Shown here: piece by piece, positions 14,243 through 26,814 of the stretch
How the letters are laid out: every line of letters begins with the position of its first letter
Numbering within the stretch: the stretch's first letter is position 1
From: Aphelenchoides besseyi
Lineage: Eukaryota; Nematoda; Chromadorea; Rhabditida; Aphelenchoididae
Length of the DNA stretch: 64,000 nucleotides
Assembly: GCA_024699855.1 (NCBI GenBank)
Contig: JAMPIQ010000002.1
Span: forward strand, 11,718,001 to 11,782,000
Direction of reading: 5' to 3'
Position numbers and translations under genes: made by a program
Notes under the pieces: model-generated
Seen by the model: the letters and a program-made list of their open reading frames with translations, nothing else
Told to the model about the DNA's origin: nothing
Database searches by the model: none

Positions 14243-14907
14243 ATGTTTCACAATGCTCGTGGACAACTTTATTGCGTTAGTTTCGCTTTCATTTGCGGTT
14301 TTTGCTGTTCGTACAGTTTGGCTTGCATTCGAAGTTTGTTTTATCTGATTTTGAGTTTTTAGCTGGACTTACGAAGATTTCGAAATGACGAATTGATCAT
14401 GAAACAACGAATGAATTGGATGAAACAGGAATTCTATAAAGATCTGTACATAGTGGCCGATTGTCCTTACAAGCCGCTGGAATAAGATTTGTGGTTGTGT
14501 GGAATGTTGCCACGCAGTCAAGTTCTGACTCCAAACTCGATCAATCACGTGGCTACATGGTTGATACGAAAAGTCGATCGAAAGGCGATGATTGGAAAAC
14601 AAATGTCACTGAAAAACGCAATAAGATGCATGGACTTGGTCGAAGATGTGAGTCAAAACGAAGTCTATGAATCGTTGGTTTAGAGCTACTGTCATGACTC
14701 ACTTGCATTGTCAAATGTTCTTGTTGATGTGCAGAGGCGATTGAATCCAACTGCTTGTCCGGACATGAACTCAATTCGGATACCAACCGATGACTACGTC
14801 CTCAATGCTCACATTATTGTTTGTTTTCTGTTGATTTTATTTGAGAAATTTTTTCATAGACTCCAACAATTGATATGCTTTCTCTGTACGATGAACTCAA
14901 AAATTAA
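14243..14907 (+). CDS. Probable multi-exon gene of unknown function with an unexplained in-frame stop
   Basis: Possible exons: 14243-14275, 14363-14482, 14486-14647, 14735-14818, 14860-14907. The last two junctions are clean GT-AG introns (14648-14734, 14819-14859) and give LVED-RRLNPTACPDM and NAHII-TPTIDMLSLYDELKN then TAA. The second segment gives RRFRNDELIMKQRMNWMKQE and ends CPYKPLE followed by an in-frame TAA at 14483-14485. The same frame continues as DLWLCGMLPRSQVL. Either an intron was missed, the start lies later (ATG in the 14.49-kb segment), or the gene is damaged. No family recognised. Confidence 0.4.
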
Positions 14908-15372
14908 ACGCTTTTGAACAGCAATCTGATAATTAAGTGTCCATTTTGTGCTTCAACTTCGCCTTTTTGGTTTATAGAACGTCTGTTAAGGGATTGATTT
15001 TTAATTTCGATTCGAAAGCAGCAATTCGTCTTGTTTCATCAAATACGAGACTCTGACACCCGGATAGCCATTCTTTTCCAGTTGTTGCGATCAATTGCAT
15101 TTGATAGGCGAGAATTTGAATTCGAACGAGTGTCCGATTATTTCACGGTCGATGTTGAACTACTCAATGGTTCTCAGAGATCCCGTGCAATTGTGACCTT
15201 TGTGATGTTCTATTTACAATAAAAATCTCATTTTCACCCTCAGGTCTAGACATCTAGTAAGAAAATTGTTATCCGGCAAAATAACTGTTCAGTCTTGAGC
15301 TGTTGAATGCAAATTAGAGAGTGCCTTTCGTTCATTTGAACCTCGACGGTCGTTTTTGCGAGTCCACTGACC
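14908..15372. other. Intergenic, no gene seen
   Basis: Contains a 63-codon plus frame (15031-15222) with no protein-like features. Presumably 3' UTR of the upstream gene and promoter of the next. Confidence 0.4.
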
Positions 15373-15779
15373 ATGAACGAGGTGTTCAAGAAACTCGAAA
15401 TTGAATTGCCAACAGATGTGGCAGTTGAAAAACGAAAGAAACGACGAAATTCGCTCGAATCACCAACTCCCGGACAATCTCCACAAACACTTTCGCCGGC
15501 CGTTATTTTTATTCCTAACGATAGAACGGAGACAGCGACAAAACATGTGGATACTGAGGATTCGAAGACTGAAAAAGGTGATTACTCGAATTTGATTTCA
15601 GTGCATTTTGTAGTTTAGAAATAGAAGAAGAGAGTAAAATTGAGAAGCAAAAAAAACGTTGGATTGATAACTACTCTTCCGGTCAATGGCGAATGATGTG
15701 GTCGTGGATCGTTTTCCTTCTCATCGTTGGCTTCGCTCTTACTGGTTATTACTTGATCTTACTATTCCGATACTATTGA
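15373..15779 (+). CDS. Small tail-anchored membrane protein, unknown function
   Basis: Two exons, 15373-15577 and 15619-15779, joined by a 41-bp intron whose acceptor GTAGTTTAG keeps the frame. About 121 residues. The cytosolic part is charged and Ser/Pro/Thr-rich with a basic KRKKRR stretch that may be a phosphorylated or nuclear/ER sorting segment (inference). The C-terminus is one hydrophobic segment (WSWIVFLLIVGFALTGYYLI) followed by only LLFRYY, the architecture of a tail-anchored protein. ATG at 15373 is the first in frame. No family recognised. Confidence 0.6.
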
Positions 15780-16048
15780 TTTCGTTCAATCCCATTAAAA
15801 AAATCGAAAACAATTTGTTAACTTCTTTACTAACGTAACGTTGACAATCTTTGTAAAACAGTTAGAAGGAGGCCCCCCACGCGAAAGGGTGTCGACCATT
15901 TATTTGTCCCATTAAAAGAATCGAGTAGAGTTTGTATGTATCCTGAATGACCGATTCGTGTGCGCATTTATTTTCAAACAACAACTCTTCTCTTTTACCC
16001 TAATTTGACTCTATTGAATGCGAAATTCCGACTGGACATCATGCCCGT

Positions 16049-16357
16049 GAGCAACACATCATTCTACGAATCAACAACACAATCGATTATCGAAGGATGT
16101 TCCAACTGAACCGGAAACAATTTCCATTGAAATTGGCCTTTGCAATGACTATCAACAAGAGTCAAGGCCAAACATTCGAACGAGTTGGACTGAATCTCGG
16201 ACACTAAGTCTTCGATCATGGTCAATTGTAGGTCGCTTTGTCACGAGCACATTCGTGGGATTCTGTTAAAGTTTTTGTTCCAACAAACGACCAACAAAGC
16301 GCAACGGGATGTTTAGTTAAGAATATTGTTCATCGGGAGATCTTTAAACGTTTGTAA
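16049..16357 (+). pseudogene. Helitron helicase C-terminal fragment (Helitron D remnant)
   Basis: The frame encodes the last part of a Pif1-type helicase: RKQFPLKLAFAMTINKSQGQ, then VALSR and a terminus VKNIVHREIFKRL that matches the C-terminus of the Rep-helicase of Helitron A (VKNIVHKQVFARL). Two in-frame stops interrupt it (after NLGH and after HGQL), and no upstream domains are present. It marks the left edge of the mobile-element region. Confidence 0.85.
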
Positions 16358-17968
16358 ACAATTAAAATTGGAGGAATTACTCGAAATACTTTTTAAAAAC
16401 AGCAGTGCAATTATGATAATCCAAACAACATGTCCATGGTCTTTGGGCCGCAATACTAGTGCATCCTCTTTATTGATGAAGCACTAGATTACATCGAAGA
16501 AACAACTTTAATTTTGATCGCACTACTTTTTCAGGTGCGATTCATTTTTAGTTTCCGACTAGTGGCCATAGCATTGTCTATCGGTTATGTACAATTGAAA
16601 GTCATGTTTGTTATCTCCTAATTCCAGCTTTTCGTTTTCTTTGCATGTGCATCAGCGACCAACTATGCAAATGAACAACGATATAGAACAGTTCTTTTGG
16701 TGTTCCTTCATCTCCTTCATCAGCTGTTTTTACATGTTCGCAGATTGACTACAAGATACGCACCCAATTAGACGTTATCTATCAAAGCAGCTGTATTTCA
16801 TATTCCAAAATGCTAATAAAAGTTGCTTAACGTAGACGTGATTATTCGGTTTAACTTATTGTTTATAAACAAAGTCTTTCGTTTAGAAATTGTTTTGAGT
16901 AAGGCCAAATAAAACTTGAGTTAAACGACATCAATACTTGTCACTAATGAAAACGATCAATTATACTCAGTGGTTATCAGTTCTGATTGATGTGTTTATG
17001 GATCGATTTTGCACTGTTCAATGCTAACGGCATTAGCCATCACAAGCCACGGAGCTCCATCTTGACAAAACAACCAACCCTCAGAGAACAATTTGAACGG
17101 ATAGGAAGTAAGCAGTTAGAAGGTCGCATATTCACCGCGGCACAGCAATCAAATTGTGCACAACAAGAAATAACCTCGCATTTAACACTAACTATGCCGC
17201 TGAAAACTATTCAACTAACAAGATGACTCGCGGTTTTAATCGGGTTTTATGACAATAATGTTCGGAGGCCGGGATTGTAATGACCGCGGGTTAGTGATAT
17301 TGCCTATAAATATCACTTCTTCCAATAACGACTATCATAATGGCCGAGTTCGGGGATTAACGATTTCGAAAACTTCTTCGACATGTACGTTTGCTGTTTT
17401 TGTTTATTAACTGTTTTAATTTGATTTTACTCAATACAATCGTAAGCCACAACGGCTCTGTTTTTCAAATACGGTTTTGGAGGTTGCTAACATCCTGTGG
17501 AAAGGACTGGAAGGTTGTGGAACTTTGACACTCACAGACTTCTGCCAGTTGGTACGGCAGAAGTTTTCTAAACCATATCTTCTGTGCACGAAACACCAGC
17601 GGACTCGACGTGATGATCATGACGCCTATCACCAACGGGATCTAAGTCCCATCGAAGAACCGATGGAACGCATCAACACGAAATTTTTCATGGTTTCATC
17701 CCCAACAAGAGCCCCAGCACATGGCATCAACACTTGCTGTGAGAACTTGATTGGACGCCCAACAAGCAGAAGACCGACCTAATGGAAATGGTATTCAACC
17801 ATTTGGACGTGACTTAACATGTAAGTTTCCTTTCATTAAAAACAGTTTTACAAATTTTATAGGCAAGTCAGATTTCATGTAACTGTGATTTCTGGAATTT
17901 GAATCGTCGGAACGAATTAACTCTGCGTTTCCATTATCGTTGGAACCAACAACACATACAGTTCGGTA
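16358..17968. other. Degenerate mobile-element sequence, no intact gene
   Basis: Plus frames at 16987-17226 and 17477-17782 are open but not recognisable. The second reads like a decayed protein (LTDFCQLVRQKFSKPYLL). An inverted pair CTAGTGC/GCACTAG near 16.46-16.49 kb could be a terminal hairpin, but nothing ties it to a defined element. Confidence 0.3.
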
Positions 17969-18504
17969 ATGATTGAAGCGTGGCGTGAACATGCTGGGCG
18001 TCTTCTATCGGTTGCGCGTTTTTGTTACGACGTCACGTTTACTGGAGTACAAGTCGGCGAAGTCAATGCTAGCTTTAATAGCGGCAACCTCCCATTCAAA
18101 TTGGTGTTCAACCTTTACTCGCAAGCATCGTCCGTTCGTCTTCATGCTTTGAACAAAGTGAATTTGGCCACTACGCATCTACGTGATTCGCGCACTGTTC
18201 TTGGACGTTTTGAAACGGTTGCTTACGTGAATACTGTTCCAGTCATGATGAATGGATGGTGCGCTGGTCACGTCGCGATGGAAGATGTTGCAGCACCAAT
18301 TCGTCTGACGTTGATCCCTTATGATTTAGCTATCGGAACATAAATGAAATTCGTCGTCAATGGCGTGATGTGCATATTGAAGTGGACCGCTACAATTTGA
18401 CTGGGCAGTCTATCGCAAGTACATCTCCTGTGTTTCACTTTCTGACAATGCACTACTACGAGGACGTTGAGATTCAGCATTTCTTGCTCTTTGATTTCTG
18501 TTAA
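17969..18504 (+). pseudogene. Frameshifted ORF of unknown origin
   Basis: A 124-codon frame (17969-18343) gives a beta-rich-looking sequence (NSGNLPFKLVFNLYSQ, ETVAYVNTVPVMMNGW). The same protein seems to continue in another frame from about 18331 to TAA at 18502-18504 (NINEIRRQWRDVHIEVDRYN). It lies just outside the 3' end of Helitron A. I recognise no family. Alternating beta-like segments could suggest a capsid-type or OB-type fold, but this is only an impression. Confidence 0.35.
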
Positions 18505-18840
18505 ATTCTTCTTCATCTTCTGCAAACGCAAAACTTTTTTCGTTGGCATTTCAACCAAAATTCAATAAAAACAATGAGTTTTATTCTTCGACTTCAAATC
18601 AACAATTAAATCAGTGATAAAAAAAACCTAAAAGAAAACAAACAAAAATTTTTCTTAACCAACAGAAAACAATTAAACGACAATCAGCGACTCTATAAAC
18701 AAACTTAAATAGCTAAAGGAGAGCAAATTCTTGGCAAGCAAAACACTACATACCATACCACGTGATACTGAGAAAATGATACAAATCAACACAAATTTGC
18801 ATTCGATGACGGACAGACACTGCGGATTAGTACTTAGGGA

Positions 18841-18877
18841 CAAGTAGGTACCCGCCGCTTCGCGGCGGGCACCTCTT
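18841..18877 (-). terminator. Helitron A 3' terminal hairpin and CTTG end
   Basis: CCCGCCGC-TTC-GCGGCGGG (18851-18869) is a perfect 8-bp stem with a 3-base loop. Flanking ggt/acc and caag/cttg pairs extend it imperfectly. On the minus strand the hairpin is followed by TACCTACTTG and then T. Helitrons end in a short hairpin 10-12 bases before CTRR; here the end reads CTTG, as in the other elements of this window. Confidence 0.7.
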
Positions 18878-19054
18878 GCGTACTCACTTAAATCACCATT
18901 CATTATCCACATGCATATCATTTTATTTAAACGTTCAGCAAATTCCTTTATTTCTTTTTTTGGCAAAATCAACTTCCGTCATAACTCACAAAAAAATTTA
19001 TTTGCCGAAACACGACAACAACTCATACAATCGACAATATAACACGAACATAAA

Positions 19055-19985
19055 TCATTTCGATAGCTTGAGCTTCTTCTCCAAAATTGATCCGATGCTT
19101 CCACTTTTGCGCTTGACCGTTGGTGATTTTGTGGCTGCGAGGAGAGCATCCAACCCTTTTTCCTCACCTTCTCGTTTTTCGATGTGTGCCGTCGATTCGA
19201 TACTCAAGCTCAAAACGCCTAAAACACAACATTTTGCATTTTCATCAAATGGAAACTCACCATTATCGGCCACCAATCGACCCGACACCGCCACTGGCGA
19301 CCCTTCCTTGAAGCCAGTGCACTCTCCGACTTCCTTGATCTTGATCTTCAGCGATGTGTCGGCCTTGAAGATCGTTCCCACCATGTAACCGTGAGCATCA
19401 TTTTTGTTGTTAACGGGGACCGAACCCATAAAACAATCAACGATTTCTGAAACACAAAGATCAACTAAAAACAATGATAACAAAACTTACTGATCGTCGA
19501 CTCCAGCCCAACGCCATCGAGTTCATCCATACCCAACGGCTCAAAAGATTCTTGTGGTAACTTGTGCGACGGCGGAGCACAGGATTCCATCAACTGGAAA
19601 GCGGCGAATGGTGGGTTCGCATGCAACTCAATCGGAAGATCTCCTGAGTTGAAATGACGTTTCGAGTCTGGCACTGGGACCGCGAGTACATTTTTTGCAA
19701 GAATGACCTGCAAACGAATATTTGGTATCTTCAAATCACATCCTTCATCTTCACCTGATGTTCTTTCGGCTTCAGGTTGTCCAATTCCCGCGCAGCTTGG
19801 CGCCAGGCAGTGAGCTGCACGTCCACCCCATCCTTCGTACGTAACAACAATGTATAACGGTGGGTGACGGTTTGTCCGAAATCGGAGTTCATTCGGATGA
19901 TAACACCGCTGACCGTAAAGATGCTTCCTTTCGTTGCGGATTGCAAATCGGCACTCAACGAAAGCGGGGTGTTCTTGTTGTCCAT
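19055..19985 (-). CDS. RPA-like single-strand DNA-binding protein carried by Helitron A
   Basis: Four exons: 19985-19755, 19707-19491, 19446-19261, 19218-19055, all with GT-AG introns of 42-47 bp. Exon 1 encodes an OB-fold-like unit (GSIFTVSGVIIRMNSDFGQT, then LLLRTKDGVDVQLTAW), resembling the DNA-binding domains of replication protein A large subunit. Exon 3 has a second beta-rich unit (GTIFKADTSLKIKIKEVGE). The C-terminus is basic (KKLKLSK). Helitrons of plants and animals often carry RPA-like ORFs thought to coat the displaced strand. The gene lies between the Rep-helicase and the 3' hairpin on the same strand, so it belongs to the element. The reading frame is intact, unlike the Rep-helicase. 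Confidence 0.7.
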
Positions 19986-20055
19986 CTCTTACCTGAAAAC
20001 TGCCCGAGATCATCATGCACAGTTCAACGAAACCCACCACACGACTAATCGACAA

Positions 20056-20766
20056 ATTGATCCAAACAACGACAATTGAAGCGGAAACAGAAAGGCGTTG
20101 GACAAACGAAATTCGATGCTTTTATACCGAATTCAATGGTATGCAAATTTCGATGCGTAATTAAGCTTGCAAATATCCATCCGATCGTCATTTAACTGTT
20201 TTATTTCAATGAAAATCAAAGGCAAGAGGCAGGTCGACAACGCAATTCTGTTGAGTGTTAGAAATCCGTTTTTATCGATGAGATAAGCAAAACAAATGCG
20301 TGGGAAAGTAATCGTCGAATTTGAGAACACGAAAGAAACCGAAATCGGCGGTCAACTTAAACACAGGGAATGTCGAGAAGATCTGTAAACAATTTAAACA
20401 TCGCTAACAACTTCACTTCGACTTTCTTACCGAAGTTTGCGCCAATACGACAATAGCGGACGTTGCACAGATTGCTCGAACGGAAAGCAGATCGAAAAAC
20501 AAATCTGAAACAAACTCAAACGTATAATAACGATGAATCAAAACATACCAATTATCTGATAGCGTTGTTGATCGTCCGTATTCGCGCGCTGGTTACATTT
20601 GGTTGTGAGAAAAGAAATAGTTTCGGCAAAGTTCATTCCAACTATAAACGGTTGCGTAAACAATCGTCGTCTTTTCTACATATGAGCACAGTCAATGAAG
20701 CCAACGAAACCGTTTATCAACGGAGTTACATTGTCCAAATCAAAAGTTCTCCTTTGATTTCATTTC
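20056..20766. other. Spacer inside Helitron A
   Basis: Sequence between the RPA-like gene and the end of the Rep-helicase. A 114-codon plus frame (20463-20807) looks non-coding. No recognisable motif. Confidence 0.4.
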
Positions 20767-23700
20767 TTAAAGTCTGGCAAACACTTGCTTGTGAACGATG
20801 TTTTTAACCCAACGGTCATTTGCATTTGCTTTAGCCGGACGAACAAAATCATTCGGGTCATCTTCTTCGGGAATATACACCTTCAGCGAATCCCAAGAGC
20901 GAACCCGAGACAACGCAACATAGAGTTGACCGTGTTCGAAGACCTGATGCTCCAAATTCAATCCCACGTTTGCAAACGTCTGTCCTTGAGACTTGTTGAT
21001 TGTCATCGCAAAAGCCAACTTCAAGGGAAACTGCTTACGATTGAAAGAGAACATCCCGTTGTAATCAATCGTATTGTTGATTCGGGGAATCGTGTGCAGC
21101 TCTCCCTTATGAACGCCCGTCAGAATTTGACACTCAACTGAGTGTTCTCTGAGACCAACAATCAACATGCGCGTTCCATTGCAAAGCCCATCTTCTTGGC
21201 ACAAATTGCGAAGCAGCATGACGATTGCATTTATCTTCAATTCCAACCTATGCGGTGGAAGCGAGCCTTCTTCAATCGAATTCAGGTATTCGGGCAGCAA
21301 CAGTGTTCGATCTGTTGAACCCTGAATATCCGTCACCGAATCGATACTCATGTACGACTGGATGTCTCCCTTCAACATCTCCAGTACCTTCCGATTGGAT
21401 TCATTCACACCCATATGCTTCGAAGCCAAAATTGCGCAGTCACCCATGAAATCGAATTTGCTTTTTCGAATCATGTCACCAAAGATCACGTTCTCAGATT
21501 GGGAACAATGCACTGTTCAGGAAGAAGCACTTCGGCAATTGCAGTGTTCAATTCTCCTTCTCCCACCCCCTTTAAGAATTCCGCGAATTCCAGTTCTTCC
21601 GCTTTTGTTCTCATGTTTTTGTGTAACCGCATCTTCTCAAAACGAGGCCACAAAGACGAAGAACAAAAGGACAAACCGATTGTCTCATCGACATTTCCCA
21701 ATTTCAAAATTGGTAAGATTTGTCGAAAATCACCGCCAAGAATCATGATTTTTCCGCCAAACGGCTCACAGTTCTTCATCAACTCTTGCAGCTTTTTGTC
21801 TGCAATCTCCATTGCGTAGCGCGGCGCCATTGGAGCCTCATCCCAAATGATGACATCCGCAGCGACCAACAACTTCGCAGCCCTACTTTCCTTATTCAAA
21901 CTCGAATTGGAGTCGTGGTCGAGAGGTACGGGTAATCCGAACGTCTTGTGGCACGTACGACCATCCGGCAGCAGTAAAGCGGCAATTCCCGTGTATGCAC
22001 ACGTCAAGAATTGCTTCTTCCGACCTCGAATCAAATGGCAGAGGGTCTTGTACACGTATGTTTTCCCAGTGCCACCCAATCCATCAACGAAAAAGTACCG
22101 ATTCAAACCGCCGTAGTCCAAAGTGTAGAGCACTTTGTCAACCACGGTTCGCTGTTCAACATTTAGCGTCTCGTACATCTCTTCGCCCACTTGCATTTCG
22201 TGGTCGTGATCTATGTGATCTTCCTTCAAATCGACATCTTCAACGGCCGCCATCGACGGAAAATGAGCAATCGATCGATTGTCGCGTCGAAGCATCAGGT
22301 CGATCCGCTTGTAGGCCATAGCCATTCCATCTTTCTCACAATTCACAGCCGATCGGCGAGTCATTTTCAAGCGGTAAACAAAATCCTCGCTCAATTTCTC
22401 TTTGAACATTTCCCACAAAATTGCAGGTTGTTTCGGATTGCAATAAAGCAAAATATTCACAAACAATGTTCGCAATTTCCGTGGAGTCAACACCTGTGAA
22501 GCCTCTTGCATACATTTGATGTATTCACGATCATCTTCGACTAACTTCAACGCCAAACAGGCCTCAGCAAAACTTGAAAACATACGGCCATTGACTGTTC
22601 GAAGGTCGCCGAAACTCGTGGGTCCACTGACATTTTGCAGCAATAACCGAAGATACCACAAATCACCCTGCGAAGGACTGACTGCGTACATTCGGCCCAA
22701 AACATTGAATTGCTTCTTTCTTTTTTCCCAACGAAAAGCCGTAACTTTTTCTCCGTTTTCAACGAAGTCAACTTTCTTCCACACATAACTCGACGGTATC
22801 TGCGGATACGTCAGTTTGCGAGCATCGATATCACGAGCGTTCAAGTCAAAAAAGTCCATCAATTTTGTTTTCTTGTTGATGACTTGTTCCACTTGATCAT
22901 TCGTGCATTCCTCATCGACAAATACCGTTTGTTGATTTTCCAAATGAATAGGAAGACGATCAACCGAATGGCTTTTGTCGTGCATCTTTAATTCAAAAAT
23001 CCTGTACGCCGCCTCAACAGGTCCAACGTAACGGGCATCAACGTAATCCTTGACTTCATCATGATTCAAATTACCCGAATTCGCAGTGAATTCCAAGTGT
23101 GCAGAATCATGTCCTTTATAAGCGTACTTGTAAAGGTACTTCACATTGTCAATCAGCGAAACAATTTCCACGTTGATGTGGCAATTGTATCGCTTCAACA
23201 AATAAGGACTGTACGGAACAACACGACGGTTGTCGTACTCGTCCTTACCCACCAAAACCGTGCGGCCATCGTTCCGTCGCCGCAAGCTTGGATAACCCTT
23301 TTTGTTTACAATCGTTTCGTCCGACCAACTCTTCGGATACTTCGATCTGCACTTGCCTTTGACCATGCAAGGCGAAGTAGGATTGGCCGGTCCACATTTT
23401 CGATGAATCATGAATTTCTTCACGATTTCACTCAATTCTTTATCTTGATCCGGATCCGGCAATTCTGCAGAGAAATACTTATTGATTTCCTGTGCGTGCA
23501 TAAATTTCCGTCCATCTTTCAAGCTCAAGAGCAGGTGAATATGTGGAAGTCCCCTCTTCTGGAACTCCGTCACATAGACTCAACACTTGACTTCTCCAAA
23601 AATCTGCTTCTTCGTCAGATCGTCCAACAAAGCTTCGACTTTCAGACGGAAAACACGAGCTACAACATCGGGCCGATCACTCGCCGTCTGTTTCACTCCA

Positions 23701-26327
23701 TTCTCCGTCGTCTCAGCCAAAGTCGCCACTATTTCCGGCCAATACGGATTGCAAGTAACCGTCACGAAAAGATCGGGTTGTCCGTTCCTTAAAACGATCG
23801 CCATCGCATCTTGGTAATTCTCCCGCATAAAGCGAGGAGACCCAAAATGGGTCGACGGCAACACACAAATTCGACCGAGTTCCTTCCCGATCGCTGTTCC
23901 TTTTCGGGCCAAACCCGCATACAACTCGCTGTAATTCATCGCCTTCAGCTTTTGCTGATTGGCTCGAATCCACTTCATGCGGTCCGTCTCAACCTGCACA
24001 TATGCATCAACCACGTACTGTTGAAACAACTTTCCGCCGTAGTGAATCGGATTGAATTGATCACGACGTACGGCCAGCTTCGCACAGTGATACGCCATCC
24101 GAGAAACACGAGTGTCCTTCTTCGTGTTCATTTTCTTCATTTCCACTGACCATCCAAAAGAACCCTTTGGAAAGAACAGTGGATACAACCACGCAGTCGC
24201 TAGTGGGCTCAACGACGACACGTTGTGCAACGTCGTTTCACCGTGCTTTTGCACAATCAAAGCACATTCCGGAATTTCACCGGAAGCATCCATCGTAAAC
24301 ACCGCACCGATTTCATCGACAGTTGGCGCATTGAAACGCTTCGGGTTGTAGCCCGGTCGCATTTGAAAGGCCATCTGAACGTCTTCAATCGGGCGTCCAA
24401 CCTTCTCCAACTCTTCCATCTTTTCAGCCATTCGTATATACAATTGAGCGTGAGGATTATGCTCACGCATCAATTGATCCAACAGTTCCATCAACTCTTT
24501 GTCCGTGCCGGTATTCAGCTTCGAACGAATGTTCGCCGCTTCACTCGGATCGGAAAAGTACAATTGTCCGTACCGTTGCACCGAATTGTCACCAACATTC
24601 AAATTCAAATCAAGTTCGTAGTATATCTGTCCTTGAATACGAAAACAATACGGTCCCCCTTTTACATTCAGCAGCTTCTTATCCCGTTGGGCATTGAAGG
24701 CAGCAAACGAATGAGCCGCATTATATTGACGTATATTTCTTTTGAATTCACACGATTTCGGATGTCGACCGGTGAACAAATCCTTCAGTATATCAACAAA
24801 TTCAGGTGCTTCAAAGCGGATTTTATTGTGATTACAACAATCGTCAAATGTTCGCTTTCCGTTCACCTTTTCTTCCACAAAATGCAAAGCCTCACACGCT
24901 TCACATTCAATGTCCATTCGGCTCAACTGATGTTGATTCACGTTATCCCAATCAGCTGCCGCACATAACCGCCATCGTCGTTGTGCTGCCGCCGTTCGAA
25001 CATTCTTCTGTCGAATTTTCTGTTGGCTCAATCGATCTTTTCGTTTTCCTTCAGATTCCTTAAGACGACAAATTCGATTAATCTCGCGTTGCTTATTCAA
25101 TCGAACTTCCGTCAAAGCTTCTGGTTCTTCTTCACGGTTACGTTTGGCAATTGACCGTTGCAAAGCTAACCGACGTGCTCGTTGTTCTTCATTCTCGACT
25201 GACCTTTTAGCCGCCGAGTTTTCTTTCATCTTCATCAAACGGATTAGTCGACGACTTAACCCTTCGGTTTGGTCATCAACCGTATTCATTTGTTGATCAT
25301 TCTCCTCTCCCGGAAACAACGGTCGCAACACTTGGTATAACGCTCGACGTTTCTCGTTTCCCGTTTCACCTTTCTTCGACAGAAAGGCGTTTTCATCATG
25401 GCGATGACAATTTTCAAAGAAATTGATCGCGTTCGACCACGCAAATGCAGCGCAGTTAAACGTATCAATTCTCGAATCCTGTAGATCACCCTGTTCGCTG
25501 ATATCATTCCATTTATACTGAACGGTCGGATCAACTCCAACCCATTCAGCAAAGACACTCGTAAAAATTCGCTGAATCCACGGCTTTACATTCGTTGCAC
25601 ACGGATTGCGGAACGAATCACAGAAGTGAACCCAACAGTCATGACATTCCGCTTTCTTTTCCATTATGACGAGCACAAAATGCGCACCGACCATTACTGG
25701 AACCAATAAAAACACACGTTCATTCGAACCGACTTGTGGCATCACGACATAGTACTTCATGGGATCTTCCTCGTTCTGTCGATTAAATGACCAATACAAA
25801 ACAGAAATCAACCCAATCTTCAACGGGCTTTCGGCGATAAAACGCAACAACCCGAAGCTCAACGAGTTCTGGTCGATGTATCCATCGTCCGCCGGATCAT
25901 TTTCGTAGTTTAAATTCGGCAAATGATCGAGCGCCAAATTCTGCTCTCGAACCAACGAACAACACTGTTCAATTCGGCAGTGAGTAAGGTACTTGCTTCC
26001 AAGAACCTCAAGTGCACTCACAAATGCGCCAAGAGCAATCATTTCTGACTCATTTTCCTGTCGAACATCTCCAGAAATAGCCGAATGCGGCAAACAACTT
26101 TGAGGCGTCAACGGCCTACCGATTACTTCATCACTTTCCGCATCACCCGTCAGATCAACAACCGAAACAATCGCGGATATCTGGGAAATGAAGTCATTCA
26201 TTTTAACGGCACTAGCGGCCTTCTCTTCAGCGCGTTTTCGGCGCTTCCGTTCGGCATCTCGACGTTTTCGTTCCAGCTGATACGCAGCCTCTTCCTCAGG
26301 CGTACGCACCGACTTTCTTTTCGGCAT
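20767..26327 (-). pseudogene. Helitron A Rep-helicase with N-terminal Ulp1-like domain; one nonsense codon and one frameshift
   Basis: From ATG 26327 (MPKRKS, basic N-terminus) the frame runs 915 codons to a TGA at 23580-23582. The same frame continues from there to 21486, and after a shift near 21,500 ends at 20767. Domains in order: a protease-like region with His216 (GAHFVLVIMEKK), Asp237 (FCDSFRNP) and Cys292 (FNCAAFAWSN); a Cys-rich element (CEACEAL to CCNHNK); the Helitron-like N-region; the HUH Rep (EFQKRGLPHIHLLL, two Tyr in YLYKY); and a Pif1 helicase (GLGGTGKT, IIWDEAPMAP, LAFAMTINKSQGQT, YVALSRVRS). Apart from these two lesions the protein looks complete, so inactivation is recent or partly an assembly error. 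Confidence 0.85.
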
Positions 26328-26814
26328 TTCGTTTCAACAACTAAGATGATGGCACAAATGAGCAATCAAATCCAACAGTTTATTGTGTGTAGATAAATAA
26401 GACGACAATCGGTCTCCCGAATAGCCGAATCCGATTGACTTACAATAAGACGAGTTTTGCGCCACCGGCACCTCGAATATATAGACGCCTTACCGCGTCG
26501 ACAGAAAACAAACTTACCGAAAACCAACCGAAGAACGTTATCCCGCAAGCCAGTCGATTGACGCACACGGAAACGATCGTCGATAATTGGACCTGAAAAA
26601 ACCACTATAGCAATTAGTACGTGTCAACAAAAAAGTCACGAAATGACACCAAACTCACAACTTCTTCGTCCACAACAGCAATTCGATTCACTTGACAACA
26701 CACTACCGATAGCTCGAGCAACAAAAAATTTTGACAGCGAATTCGTCTTTTATATAGCTATACTTGTTTCATATGCAAATTTTCAAACAGCAAAACAGCA
26801 TTTTTATCACCTTT

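Larger units (their letters stand above)
18841..26814 (-). mobile_element. Helitron A (autonomous type, now inactive)
   Basis: Minus-oriented element carrying a Rep-helicase (20767-26327) and a downstream RPA-like gene (19055-19985). Its 3' end is marked by a GC hairpin (18851-18869) followed, in the element's direction, by CTTG whose last base is 18841 and then by T. The 5' end is not precisely located. It lies between the Rep-helicase start at 26,327 and the next element at 26,815. That interval holds TATA-like motifs on both strands (near 26,470 and 26,750) and no gene. The Rep-helicase is disabled by one TGA and one frameshift. Confidence 0.75.

Noticed and set aside
23061..24968. Long plus-strand frames (243 and 247 codons) opposite the Helitron A Rep-helicase
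   Set aside because: Antisense shadows: the minus strand carries recognisable Rep and helicase motifs at the same positions.
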